From Rhodamnia argentea (taxonomy: Eukaryota; Streptophyta; Magnoliopsida; Myrtales; Myrtaceae): DNA of 64,000 bases. This document shows, piece by piece, positions 1-11,609 of the stretch. Made by a program: the position numbers and the translations under genes. The notes beneath the pieces were generated by a model, which saw nothing but the letters and a program-made list of their open reading frames with translations, was not told the origin of the DNA and ran no database searches. Position 1 is the first letter of the stretch; each line of letters starts with the position of its first letter. The DNA is taken from assembly GCF_020921035.1 (NCBI RefSeq), contig NC_063151.1, positions 8,184,001-8,248,000 of the forward strand. Reading direction: 5' to 3'.

Positions 1-2280
1 AATAGTGATGCGGGATCTTCTGATAAAGGTGGAAGTTTTGATGGTGAAATGACTATGCAACCTGAGCAGATTAATGGTACCATCGAACGGAAAGAGAGAA
101 CTCAGGAAGCACATCAAAGTATTGAAACTTGTCAAAATACAGAAAAAATAGAGGAGAATCATTACACAACCCTGACAATGGAAGAGGGGATATCTGAAGA
201 TTGTCAACAAAAGGAAATAGGGCTGGACAAAGAATTCCTTAAGAAAATAGATGAAGCAAAAGAGAGGGAAAGGGCACGCGAAAAGGAAAGATTAGCAGTT
301 GAAAGAGCAATCCGTGAAGCGCGTGAAAGGGCTTATGCTGAAGCGCGGGAAAGGGCAGAAAGGGCTGCTGTGGGAAAAGCAACCATTGAAGCCCGACAGC
401 GAGTAATAGAGCAAGCTCGGGAGAAGATAGGGAAGGCTTCTAAAGAGACAAATACTAAATTAACTGAGAAGAATTCTATAGAGGCCAGACTTAAAGCTGA
501 ACGTGCTGCAGTAGAAAGAGCAACTGCAGAAGCACGGGAGCGTGCCCTTGAAAAGGCATTGGCTGAAAAGTTGTCTGGTGCTGGCAAAGATCACAAACTT
601 GGACAGACATCATCACATGTAAGTATTTTCCATTTATGATGCTCTATTCTCTTCTTTGCGGGATATGATACATGGTGGAGGAGCTCATCTTACCATCTTT
701 GTAGGATCCACGACATAGAGGCTCATGCCCTTCCGGTGATTCAAGACATCCCAAGTCTTCAGATACTAATGGTATGCCTCAAAAAATTTCACTACCTCTG
801 ATGACACCCACTCATGTGCTGGGTCACGGTGTGTTGTACAATATGTGGCCAAGCAAAGGAAATGGGTAAAACCCTAGATGAAACTCCTAATTGACGTTTC
901 ACTAGATGAAAATTCTTCATGCTATTTCTTATATTACCTTTCAAAAAGAGAGGAATCGTTCAAGTCCTGCTTAGTAACTCTTAGCACTTTCCCTTGTCTC
1001 ATGAAGCTACGGGCTCAGGTGAGAAATCTGATGGGACAAACAGCGAATCAGCTCAGAGGCGTAAAGCTAGATTGGAGAGGCATCAAAGAACAGCAGAACG
1101 TGCGGTACGGCTCCTGCTTTTCTTCACACTTTACAATAGATAAATTTTCTGACCTGTGATGAGCTTAATATTGTGCTCTCTCCTCTCAGGCAAAGGCTCT
1201 TGCAGAGAAGAACAAGCATGATCTTCTTGCTCAGAGAGAGCATGCAGAGAGAAATGTAAGTCTTTTCGACTTAGTTTGATAAATTTTTGGTCATTTAGCC
1301 AAGAGGACAGAGATATCCTCGGTGAAAATTTTTTTGCCTTACTTTCTTTGGCTTCCACGGCAGAGGTTAGCGGAATCTCTTGATGCTGATATTAAAAGGT
1401 GGTCAAGTGGGAAGCAAGGAAACTTGCGTGCTCTGCTGTCAACGCTACAATATGTACAGGCTAATTTCTACTCTCTCTTTCTACTCTTCATTTGATAGAT
1501 AAACTTACTTGCTTAACCTATTTTGACTTCCCTAAAAAGAAGGGTGTGCCTAGATACCCTCATTTGATAGGTTTGCTTTAGATCTGATATTACAAACCAG
1601 TAACTTTTACTTGAAAGTAAAATAGCAAAACAAAAAAAATTTCTAACGGTGAGTGTTAACATGATTAAATAGGGTGACTTTGACTTTTACCCCTCAGGAG
1701 GATCCACCCCAATTATGCTAGTATCAAGATCCCTTTTTACAGCATTTTTCTCTACTATCCTCGAGAAGCCACTTGAGAATTCACCTCCTATGCATATGCA
1801 CCTTCGGCTTCTTGCCCAGAAACAGATGGAGATGTTCAGTTTACAGTTCGGTTAATACCGCCACATATCTCAATGATCTTTCGTCCTTAATTGCAGATAT
1901 TAGGGCCTGATAGCAGTTGGCAGCCTGTTTCCTTGACAGAAATTGTAACTGCGGCTGCTGTAAAGAAAGCATACCGGAAAGCCACCCTTTGTGTCCATCC
2001 AGACAAACTGCAGCAACGTGGTGCTAGCTTGCAGCAGAAGTACGTCTGCGAAAAAGTTTTTGATCTCTTAAAGGTCCGTTGCGGTTACAATCTCGAGCTT
2101 TCATCACCTCCATCACAATAGTGGAGATATACTTTCATCTTTCATTGCGACAACTAACCAACTTCACTTGAAAGCAAAATCCTGGTTTTCCTTTCACACT
2201 CTGTAACGAGGATGTTTTTGTCGTTGATTCTGTTGTTCCAGGAAGCGTGGAACAAGTTCAGCAGTGCCGAAGAAAGATGA
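1..2280 (+). CDS. Auxilin-like J-domain protein, 3' part (5' end outside window)
   Basis: Exons read as <1..618, 705..771, 1019..1104, 1190..1255, 1364..1453, 1897..2073 and 2242..2280; all join in one frame and end at TGA 2278-2280. The first exon encodes a long Glu/Arg/Ala-rich charged helix (many ARERA-type repeats), as in plant auxilin-like proteins. The last two exons give a C-terminal J-domain with the HPD motif (codons near 1999-2007, context CVHPDKLQ) and the family ending EAWNKF. By family knowledge, auxilins recruit Hsc70 through this J-domain to strip clathrin from vesicles in the cytosol. The clathrin-binding N-terminal part would lie upstream of base 1. All splice sites are GT-AG. 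Identification is firm; which auxilin-like paralogue it is cannot be told. Confidence 0.93.
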
Positions 2281-3437
2281 GATTTATTTGAAAAATGCTC
2301 TTCCCAGTATTTTTTCCTCTCTTGTGAACAAACTAACCTGTAATTTATGCTCTGAAATAATTATGAGTAGAAAATTTCTGAGCAATTCTTTTCGAATGTC
2401 TGGCTCTTTCTAAAGATGGAGGTGATGAACATTAATTTCATGGAAAATGTCACCAATTCGGATTTCAGAAGATTGTACAATCGGTAAACTCCATTGATAG
2501 CCCCTGTTGGTCACCTTAAATATCAATTGAGACCAGCAGGGAATAATTATGATTTTTCCCCCCTTTTTTTTTTTTTTTTTTCCTTTTTTCATTTCCTTTT
2601 CCCTTTTTTTTCTTTCCCCTTGCCAGCGGCCGTGGGCTGGGCCTCACCGGCCATAGGGGAGAACTGACCTTGGCTGCGGCCGTGAGGGGTCACCTTCCCC
2701 AGCGCAGGCGAGGGCCGGCCTCGCGGCAGCCGCGAGGGCTTGCCTTGCAGTGAATCAAAACATTCAATTATTTCCTTTCTCGTACTCGTAATCTCATGGA
2801 AGCTGATGTGATTATCTCACTCCCCATCCACTCTGTCTGCCTTCTCCTTGCGGGAAATTAGGGTTTTGCAGCTCCGGCTTTTCTCTCCTTCTTCAGGTCT
2901 CGATTGATGATCATCCATTGGGATTCCGAATCGCCCTAGTGTGCTGGGCGTGCCCTTGTGGCTCGCTTTGTTGGAATTTACCTGTACCACGTCGGCGAAC
3001 GGGGTTTTGATCGGCAACAACGTCACTCTCCTTCACTGTCCTTGCCCGATCTGGCGAGGGCAGCCCCGGTGAGGCCACCCAACCCATGGCTACCGGCGAG
3101 GGGAAAGAAAAAAAGTAAAAAGGGAAAAACAGGAAAAAAAATAAATCAGAAAATGTAAAGAAAAGAAAAATCAAAATAATCCTAGTCATGGTTTTTTTTA
3201 GACAAAGGGACGAGGCCCTTCTTTGAGAAAATAAGAATAAGCAAATTAGATGATCTGATAGTTTCAAAAACTGAAAATCAAGTATTTGACCCAAAAAGAG
3301 GTTACGCATTTTACACCAAGTGACGCAAAACCTTCTAAGGTGGTGTGAAATTCGTCTTCTTACCTCGTTGCGGTTTTGTTCGTAAGTTCATAACAACAAG
3401 GTCTAGTGCTCACTGCTGACATAGGTATGGCCTGTTT
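2281..3437. other. Intergenic, GC-rich transposon-like interior
   Basis: No gene is supported. After the 3' UTR of the auxilin-like gene, a poly-T/C tract (about 2560-2625) is followed by a GC-rich block (2625-2755) and another at about 3030-3110. Both have the GGCGAGGGC/GGCCACC-type composition also seen inside several nearby Mutator-like miniature elements. These are probably fragments of such elements, but no intact ends were found. Confidence 0.5.
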
Positions 3438-3446
3438 GAAATCCTG

Positions 3447-3782
3447 GGAAAATTACCAAAATAAATCCTAAACCTATTGTAATTATGCCAATTTAGTCCA
3501 TTTTGTCGGCCCACGTCGACGATGGCATGGTATATTTTAATAATATTTTAATTATTTTTGAATCTTTTGATTATTTTTAATAATTTTTTTGTCTTTTTTT
3601 CCCCTTTTGTTGAGGCCACCAACCCTAACCAAAAAGAAAAGAAAAGACAGAAAAAACTAAAAAAATTAAAATTTCAAAAATTATTAAAATACTATTAAAG
3701 ATTTGCTACGTCAACGCTGGCCAGCTAAATAGATTGAATTGGCACAATTTCAAAAGGTTTATAACTAGTTTGGTAATTTTCC
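3447..3782. mobile_element. Mutator-like miniature element (336 bp) with 9-bp TSD
   Basis: Terminal inverted repeat GGAAAATTACC at the left matches GGTAATTTTCC at the right. Perfect 9-bp direct repeats GAAATCCTG flank it at 3438-3446 and 3783-3791. A 9-bp duplication is the usual mark of Mutator-like (MULE) transposition. The interior carries the family phrase 'taaacctattg ... gccaatttagtcc' and no coding sequence, so it is non-autonomous. Confidence 0.85.
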
Positions 3783-3791
3783 GAAATCCTG

Positions 3792-4391
3792 TAATGGAAA
3801 GCTCTCCCATCTCTTCTTCCTCGTCTTCACTCTTCACATACTGCGCAGAGCCCATGTTCGAGTTGCAGAGGGTTTGCATGGCATCGCTGTTCATGAAAAG
3901 AAAATAACCTGGACAATCCAACATACCTAACAACTGTATGACCATGTCCACATCTATGGTCTTAGGTTCTGGTCCAAAGTTTGACTTATGGGTCGTGAAT
4001 GTTGGGTCCAGAATCAACCTATCAGAAGAGACGAATTTTTTGTTTCCTCAGGTTCTTCTCTTTGACTTATGGATCGCGGTGCATGTTGGGTCCAACACCA
4101 ATCCATCGAACGAGATGAATTTTGTTTCCTCAGGTCGTTCTCTTGTAATGTCGATGATTTCGCCGGCATCGGTAGGTTTTCTCGTTGTATCTCTCACGGT
4201 CCAACTCTATAAAGTATTGGGAAGTGACACTTCTCTCCTGCTACCAGAGGACGCAGCCTTAAACTACAAACCAATCCATTAATATATCTGATTAAATAAT
4301 GAATTGATCATAGGATAAGAATTCTAAAAATCTCACCATAAGAATGTATACATCACTAATCTCAAATACTAAATCTAACAAATTCCATCTC

Positions 4392-4446
<55 letters not shown>

Positions 4447-5156
4447 TGACTCATATCCAAAATCTAATTATAAAAATTACATAGATAGCGTTCTCATCCT
4501 ACTTGCCACTACGTGAAGAATCCGAGGAAGATTTGAGATGAATGGAGTGAGCGATCACATCTCTGTAAATTATGCATATCTCTTCTAAGTAGATTGAACA
4601 GATGATGTGTATATTTATAAAACAATACCGTAAGCTTATTTACCCAAATCCAGTATGTTATCTACATACAGTACCAAAATTGAGTTATATCATTTCAACA
4701 ACCTTTGTACATAACAATATCACATCATCATACCATTGATCAATCTAGTGCTCAATATCCAACCATGCACAAAGGTTAACTAGATCCTCCTTGGCTAGAT
4801 CTCCGCCTATATCAATCGGTTGCCATGCCCACATGGACACCCTAAAAACAATATACATACTCACAACAGCTCGATGAATTCAGGACAAAGCGACAATGAG
4901 CATAAAATCACTTACTCATCCTCTAATTACACACAACTCAAATTCAGATTCCAGTTCACTAACCAAAATAGACAACCTTTCGCAATGCAATTCATCGAGC
5001 AGAACACATTTCATAAATCAAAATTCATGAATCAACGCAAATATAATTTTTCGCAATTCTTTTCATAAAGAATTTCTCAAACCATTTACACAAATACCAA
5101 ACTTCAACTATTTTAAAAATTTTTTTTTTTTCTCATTTCAAATAGCCAAAATGATA
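3792..5156. other. Intergenic stretch with an (AT)n/(AC)n microsatellite
   Basis: AT-rich and without a supported gene. Short open frames here have no recognisable domain or splice structure. It holds the dinucleotide repeat at about 4395-4446, an (AT)n run passing into (AC)n. Confidence 0.6.
4395..4446. repeat. Compound (AT)n(AC)n microsatellite
   Basis: About twenty AT units followed by about six AC units, directly visible. Confidence 0.95.
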
Positions 5157-5166
5157 GTAAAAGCTC

Positions 5167-5833
5167 GGGATAAGTGTCAAAAAAGTCCTAAACCTATTGC
5201 ATTAGTGCCAATTCAGTCATCAATCTCTTTTTTGTGCCAATTCAGTTCTAAACCTTTTGCGTTGATGCCAATCAAGTCCTAAACCTTTTATTGGTGCTAA
5301 TTTAGTCCTAAAAGGACTATATTGTTGCTAATTCAGTCCTAAATTTTTTATATTTATACTAATTGAGTTAATTCAATCAATTTTGACAGAAAATCTCCGA
5401 CGTCGACATCGATTGTCCTACATGGCACGGCTAGCGTTAACTTGGACATTTTTTTAATGTTATTGTAATATTTTAAATAATTTTTAAGCATTTTTTTGGT
5501 TTTTTTCAAAATTATTTCTTAAAAATTATTTAAAATATAAAAAAATTAAAAAAATTCACGTTAGCGCCAACCGTGTCACGTAGGATAATTGACATCCATG
5601 CTAGTGATTTCCAATCAAAATTGACCGAATTGACTCAATTGGCATAAATGTAAAATTTTTAGGACTAAATTGGCATTATTGTAAAAGGTTTATGACTGAA
5701 TTGACACTAATAAAAGGTTTAGGACTTAAATGGCACTAACACAAAAGGTTTAGGACTGAATTGACACAAAAAAAGGTTTATGATTAAATTGGCACTAATG
5801 CAATAGGTTTAAGACTTTTTTTACATTTTTCCC
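5167..5833. mobile_element. Mutator-like foldback element (667 bp) with 9-10 bp TSD
   Basis: Left end GGGATAAGTGTC and right end TTTTTCCC are the outer edges of long inverted arms, each about 200-250 bp. The arms repeat the phrase 'cctaaaccttttgcgttgatgcc' and its variants several times. Direct repeats GTAAAAGCTC (5157-5166) and GTAAAAGATC (5834-5843) flank it and differ at one base. The centre is AT-rich, with two copies of a GTTAGCG(C/T)-type segment in opposite orientation. There is no coding capacity. The same terminal phrase occurs at 3447, 9438, 32731 and 33790, so this is a local multi-copy family. Confidence 0.85.
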
Positions 5834-6186
5834 GTAAAAGATCGATCCGACTTTGTGCGTCAAATGTGATCCAAACACCATTTTTCTTTTAAAATAAATC
5901 ATACTACTGATAAAAAGTCAGTTGTCACAGTAGTACCCATGAAGAAAAGAGCATTGGACAGCATATTGTAACACAATTTATTATCCAAGTTCTTGAATCA
6001 GCAGTACAAGGTGCATTCTCTCCTCTATAACTTTTTGACTTTACCATAAACGAGTGAATGCCATGTGGGAATTTAAAGAAGGGGGGTTAAATCCAATCCA
6101 TTGATCGGTCACACACAACACGAGATGACGAGGAAAAAAGACGAGCACGGCAGCGGTGGCTGCAGCGGCAGCGACGGAGAAACGTC

Positions 6187-8299
6187 TCAGTGGCAAGCGC
6201 CGTTCGTATGCTTCTCGCGTGAAAGCGGAAGCAGCTCTTTCTCTCTGCATGTTTCCACAGCTCCGACGAACATGTCCTCCAAGGTGTACTTGTACTTAAA
6301 CCCCAAGTCCAGCAGCTTCTGGGTCGAGAAAGAGACCTTCTCCATCCCCTCATCCATTCCCTCGAACCTGCAAAAACCATCATCACTGTCATTATCATAT
6401 GATGTCTCTAGGGTTTTGATCTTAGCCGAGCAAATTCCCTTGTCCAGGACTAGTCCTACTCCCGAACACGATTACGTACTCCGTGGGGACATCGTATTCC
6501 GGGTATCTCTTCCTGAGCAAATTCGCGACCTCGAGGAGCGAGGCGTCGTGGGAGGAGCAGATGTACCGCCCCTTGGCTTCCGGGTGCTCGAACAAGAAGA
6601 TGTGGGCTTCGCAGAGATCGTCGGTGTGGACGCAGTGACCTTGCATCATGATGGAGTAATGAGCTTCATTCCCTGGTTCACAAGCGAGAAATTGTGCAAG
6701 ATGGTCACAAATGAGGAACAAGGATCTGGTGAATAATTCATGGACGTTTCCCACCATGAAAGCTACGTGGGGTTTGAGGTAAATCTTGGGCCGTAACCCC
6801 CCAAAAAGGCCTATTCTCACTTGGGCTGGGCTCGGCCCAAAAGAATGACAAGAACATCTTATCCGACAGCTTAATTATGTTTGGCTTTGGCATTTTAGTG
6901 TCGATCTTTTCATTTAACGTGAAGTCTTCCTTAATCACTTTACCTCAGGAGTTAGAATTTGTCTGAAAAAAAAAAACAAAAAAAAGGACATCTTCCCTCC
7001 TTCTTTTTTTCCTTATCAATTTACAAAATTTTGTGTCCACTAGTGTTTTGGACCTTACTTGTGATTGGCGATAGGCCGGTGATGAGACTAGGTGGCATCG
7101 AAGACATGATGAAGGGGCCCACAACAAGACTTGGTATGATGCTGATGAAGTCAATGTTGTTCTCTTCCGCAAATTTCCAAGCCGCCTTCTCTGCCATCGT
7201 CTTTGATACGAAATACATCTGCGGGGAAAAAAAAAAAAATGACGCCTTCTCCTTCATCGAAATCAAATTCACTTTGGAAGACGACGCTATAAACAAGGAA
7301 CGAGGCCGAAGAAAATGAGCAATCGAAGCGCCGGTTTACCGACCCATCCGGTCATCTTCGTGGCTAGCACGAAGTCCATGTCGCTCCAGTCATCCTCGTA
7401 GTAGACGGGCTTCCGGTGCGGTTGGACGTCCATGGTCCCGGCCGAGGAGGTGAACACGAGCCGGCGGACCTTGGCCTTGGCGCACGCCCTCATGATGCTT
7501 AGGACACCCTCCACCGTCGGTTTTATCACTTCATTCTGAGGGGGAAAGGAGAAATTTGGAAATTAGACGTACTGTTCATTTCTCAAATTTAATTGCATTG
7601 AGTCATGGAATTCATTTTAAAAATAAAACGAAAAAACAAAATGCTCGCTCTTCCTATTCTTGCCCTTTTGACCACGTCCTTCCTCTACTACTCTTAACGT
7701 GCCCGCAGGCGGCTGCAGCTTGCAAGCTCCGGCGGCCGGAGAAAACCGAAACCGTTAGGGCGAAAAAGAGAAAAAAAAAACGAGAACGGAAGCTCAAGCA
7801 CGCGTGCGCGCGCCCGTGGGTTTGTATAATCGACCATCCACGAAGTAGGAGCGGAATCGCGAACCTCGGGGTCCTTGGACTCGAAATCCATGGGAGTGGC
7901 CACATGGAAGACGCCGGTGCAGCCATTGATGGCCTCGTCGAAGCTTCCGGCTTCGGTGAGGTCGGCCTTCCACAGCGAGAGGCGCGTCTTGGCCTCGGGC
8001 AGGTCCAGCAGATGCTTCACCTTCTTCATGTTATCTGTTCCCACACCAAAGGCACACGCACAAAAAGTCCAACATCATTCAATACAGCAGAAGAACCATT
8101 TCAACTCTCCCACAAAACATCATCGGCCCATGCTAAATCGGGCAAGCCGAAAGTTAGGAGCGGTGTTCGACGGGTACTAACTGGGGTCGCGGACGGTGGC
8201 GCGGACGGTGTAGCCACGCTCGAGCAGCTTCATGACAAGCCACGAGCCGATGAACCCGGCGGCGCCGGTGACGCACACGACTTGGAATTCCGATCCCAT
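6187..8299 (-). CDS. DFR: Dihydroflavonol 4-reductase
   Basis: Six exons on the minus strand: 8299..8182, 8034..7865, 7535..7344, 7218..7059, 6672..6480 and 6367..6187. They join in frame to 337 residues, the usual DFR size. DFR is a cytosolic NADPH-dependent short-chain reductase that converts dihydroflavonols to leucoanthocyanidins for anthocyanin and tannin synthesis. The Rossmann motif [11 protein letters not shown] is at residues 10-20. The catalytic set is Ser127, Tyr162 and Lys166 (YFVSK). The diagnostic blocks KMTGW, ITRNEAHYS and CSSHDA are present. The position that reads the B-ring of the substrate (Asn133 in grape DFR) is Asp132 here. The split codons GA|G and A|GG restore PTEFEG and ITRNEA, which supports the borders. 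The donor after exon 3 (GTCGGT) is weak. A BAN or CCR assignment fits less well. Confidence 0.93.
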
Positions 8300-9437
8300 A
8301 GTTGTCCCTGATTCTTCTTCTTCTTCTTCTTCTTTAATTGAAGGTGATAATGGTTTGTTTTTTACTTCTTTCTGATTTTTGCAAGGTGATAATTTAAGGG
8401 GAGCGAATCAGCTGGGGCGGAGCTTTCGGGGAAGCGAAGTGAACTAGTGACCTACCGCTCAAACCACACCCCTTGCTCACGTGACCAACCGACAGATATG
8501 GCACGTGCGTGGTGGCTGAAAGCTCCTAACCCCACCCACTTCCCAAACCCTAACATTAGCATCAATGTATTAGGCTAGTACCATCTGACCAGTTAAAAAA
8601 ACAAAAAATGTTAGGCTAGTACTAGGATCAGACAAAATTGACGAATTAAAGCGTGTGTTAAGTGACTAAGCAACAAAAAACTACAATTTGTGATGCAGAA
8701 GATTTCTCCCACGACACGCGTAATCAACAAAAAAAAAAAAAAAAAAATTCTCTGAGTCTTTGAGCCCCTCCTCCACAATCCACAAAGGTTTTCAAGAGCA
8801 GACACGTACAAAAATACGGAGCACATTAATCATTAGATTAAACTTTATAGTCTTCAACGCATCGATCGTCCTCATGTTATGCGCAATCAATGTCTTGTTG
8901 AGCGTTAATCATTAGATTAAATTTTATAGTCTTCAGCGCATAGACCGTCCTTGTGTTCTGCTCAATCAACATCTTGTTGAGTAGATTTAAGAAATGTGGT
9001 CGGAACCTTTATCGGCAAGACCTATAATTTCTAGAGTTAAATTCGCTTTCGATGCAAGAAACTTAACGATAGCCCCACTAATTTGTGACCCCCATAAGGT
9101 TGGTCCCCCGGGAATTCCCATTGCGTAGAAACACTTCAACGGAAGAAGAGGGAGGAAAGGTCTAAAAAACAAGAAATAATTTTCCAAGTTTTTTCCCTCT
9201 CTTTTTTATTCTTAGTGTCTTGGGTTTGTAGATTTCTCATAGTGAAAGAGATATATACTTCGGTATAGTATCCGTATAATCCCCATCGGGTACGGTATTT
9301 TGTCCCTTACTTTCATGCCTTAGACGAAATGATCCAAACCCACACGAGGGCGCTCCTAGAAGTAAAGAACGAACATCGTGATTTGAATATAGGCCTTGAG
9401 CAACGGTGGTAGCGATTATAATTATTAGATGTGAGAA
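8300..9437. other. DFR upstream region and intergenic DNA
   Basis: Holds the DFR 5' flank (a TTC run at about 8311-8333, antisense to a GAA run in the leader), a poly-A tract near 8732 and a tandem duplication at 8825-8990. No gene is supported. Confidence 0.6.
8825..8990. repeat. Tandem duplication, two ~83-bp units
   Basis: The phrase 'ttaatcattagattaaa' then 'tttatagtcttca' then 'caatca..tcttgttgag' occurs twice in direct order, starting near 8826 and 8907. The copies differ at several bases. Function unknown. Confidence 0.85.
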
Positions 9438-9971
9438 GGGAGAATTACCAAAAAAGTTTTGAACAATATGTCAATTCGGTCCTTTCAACCCATTTTGGCC
9501 GGAAAATTGCTGACGTGGCATGACTGGTGTTGAGGTGGATAATTTTTAATAATATTCTACTATTTATTTAATTTTTATTTGTCTATATGTTTTTATTTTC
9601 TTTTTTTTCCTTCCTCTTCCTCCGGCACGGGCGAGCTTCGCTAGAGGTCGGCGAGGTCGACCTTGTCGGCCCTCCCATCTGGTTAGTTATCGAACTTGGC
9701 GACTACTTGGAAGAGGGAGGAAGGGAACAAAAAAAGAGAAAGAAAAGAAAAGAAGAAAAAGGAAATAAAATTTGAAAAATTTAAAAATTAATATATTAGT
9801 AAAATGTCCACTTCAACACTTGGCGTCAGTGATTTCCATCCAAAATTGACTAGATGGATTGAATTGGAGTAAATGTAAAAGGTTTAAGACTCAATTGAAA
9901 AAAAAGGTGGGGTTGATGACTGAATTGACACAATTGCAACAGATTTAAGACTTTTCTAATAACTTTCTCGG
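9438..9971. mobile_element. Mutator-like miniature element, GC-rich core
   Basis: Left end GGGAGAATTACC with 'aaaaaagttttgaac' and right end 'ttaagacttttctaataactttctc' are imperfect inverted repeats of the same family as the 3447 and 5167 elements. Both sides carry the internal 'gacgtggcatgactggtgttgaggtgg' type block in opposite orientation. The core (about 9610-9725) is GC-rich. No clean target duplication was found, so the ends are approximate. Confidence 0.65.
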
Positions 9972-11609
9972 GTAAAAAAAGTTAAAAAATGCTTGCCTGA
10001 CAAGACTCACAGGGACGGTACGATACAATCTCAACATTAGATTCTCACACCATCATCACATATTTTGCATAAATAACTTATTGATTGGAATATCGTTTGA
10101 TCAAAAATAATTGACAGTACCAGTATCTTCCCAAAAAAAAAAAAAAAAAGAACTCAACATAATTATGGGTAGCTAAGGCAAAACCTAACGGCCCCATCAA
10201 AGTTAGGAAATTTTCACCAACCAGCCTAAATTCCTATTCTCAAGCGGAGCTCCCGAAGATGACAATGAAGTAAAGAACAAAATGTACTGGTTTGACCAAT
10301 GCAAATGATGGGTAGCTAATTGCAAAAACTGCAAAACCTAACAGCTCCCTCGAGATCAGAAAAAAACTTCACCAACCGGCCTTTTAAGTTGCTAACCTTC
10401 TCGAGTAGGAGGCCAAGGGTCAAGATGAGCTCCAAGCCAAAGTTCCCTCTCTCTTGGGGTCGTAATTGGAGCAAAACGTGCCTGCCAGATTGGTGTTTGG
10501 TCTTTGTGGGGGGTCATGGAAATTGGTTAGGTTTCTTGAAGAAATCACGCGATGGCCTGAAGATCACCTACCCCTCAAGTCCCACTTCACTTCTTGATTC
10601 TTTGGTTTGTTCGGCTCGGCTCGGTTCGCTCGGTTCGGATCCTTGTTAATTTAGAACGATTCGAACATGTTCCGAGCTGCGAACTGGAATTTCGAGAGAT
10701 GGGATCTCTATCGCGAGACCGACATGTGTATATTGACTGGAACTTCTCTCTAAGACCAGGGGTGAGCGCGAATAGGTTGGCGGGTAAAGGGAGCCAAAGC
10801 TCCCCGCGGTCAACGATGTCAACTGTCAAGTGTGAGAGTAACACGTTCCTGTGCTAAACCAGTCACCAAACAAGAAGACCTCACGACCCGCGACTTGCAG
10901 CTTTCACAGATTGCTAGACATCTCCACGTCTTGGACTCGGGACATCTACTTAGGCTTAAAGTTTCAAAGACATTAGATTAGCAGTATACTGAGAAAAGAT
11001 TCAATGGAGGGCAGCTTTGGAGGCGGAGACCTAGGAGCGAGGAGACCCTACAAGTCTCATCCGTCAATCATTTCTCTTGTTTATATGTATTCTTGTCGAA
11101 GTTTGTGAATCAGCAGACAACAAAAGGCAGAACAAAGAGACCGAAATGAACAGCAGAACAAGGTAACAAAGAATGGGAGAGAGAACTGTCACTTTTATCT
11201 TACCGAATCTGCTAATTTCGAAGGCGTAAACGGTACGGCGATCACCAGAACGCAAGGCATGAGAAACGATAAGGACCTGAAGAGAGGGTGATGCATTCAT
11301 GGCGGGTGTTAGAACTGTCTCATTTTCATGTGGTCCTAGTCTCTCTACATATGATATGTACATCCCATTGCACACGGCAACTGTGTTTCTCTTATTCAGC
11401 ATATGCATCTCACTAGCTTCTCGTGTTATATGCATCTCACTAGCTTAGTTACATAACCGACAGCTACTTTACAACCGAGCATCGAGTTTCTCCGGACTCA
11501 GGAAAGCCGCGAAAACAGCAAAGTTGTGTGCGGATTTAGCCAGCTTTGTTCTGAATCAGACACATGCTATGATGTCCAAGACTCCCACCGGTCTTGTTTT
11601 GTTTTCTTC
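9972..11609. other. Intergenic; likely 3' flank of the AGPase gene at its right end
   Basis: No gene is supported. Short open frames at 10320-10857 and 11064-11435 have no recognisable domain and no partner exons. The 11400-11609 stretch lies directly downstream of the minus-strand AGPase stop codon and may include its 3' UTR. Confidence 0.5.

Noticed and set aside
6101..6736. 211-codon plus-strand frame opposite DFR
   Set aside because: Antisense to DFR exons 5 and 6, whose phases and motifs fit perfectly on the minus strand.
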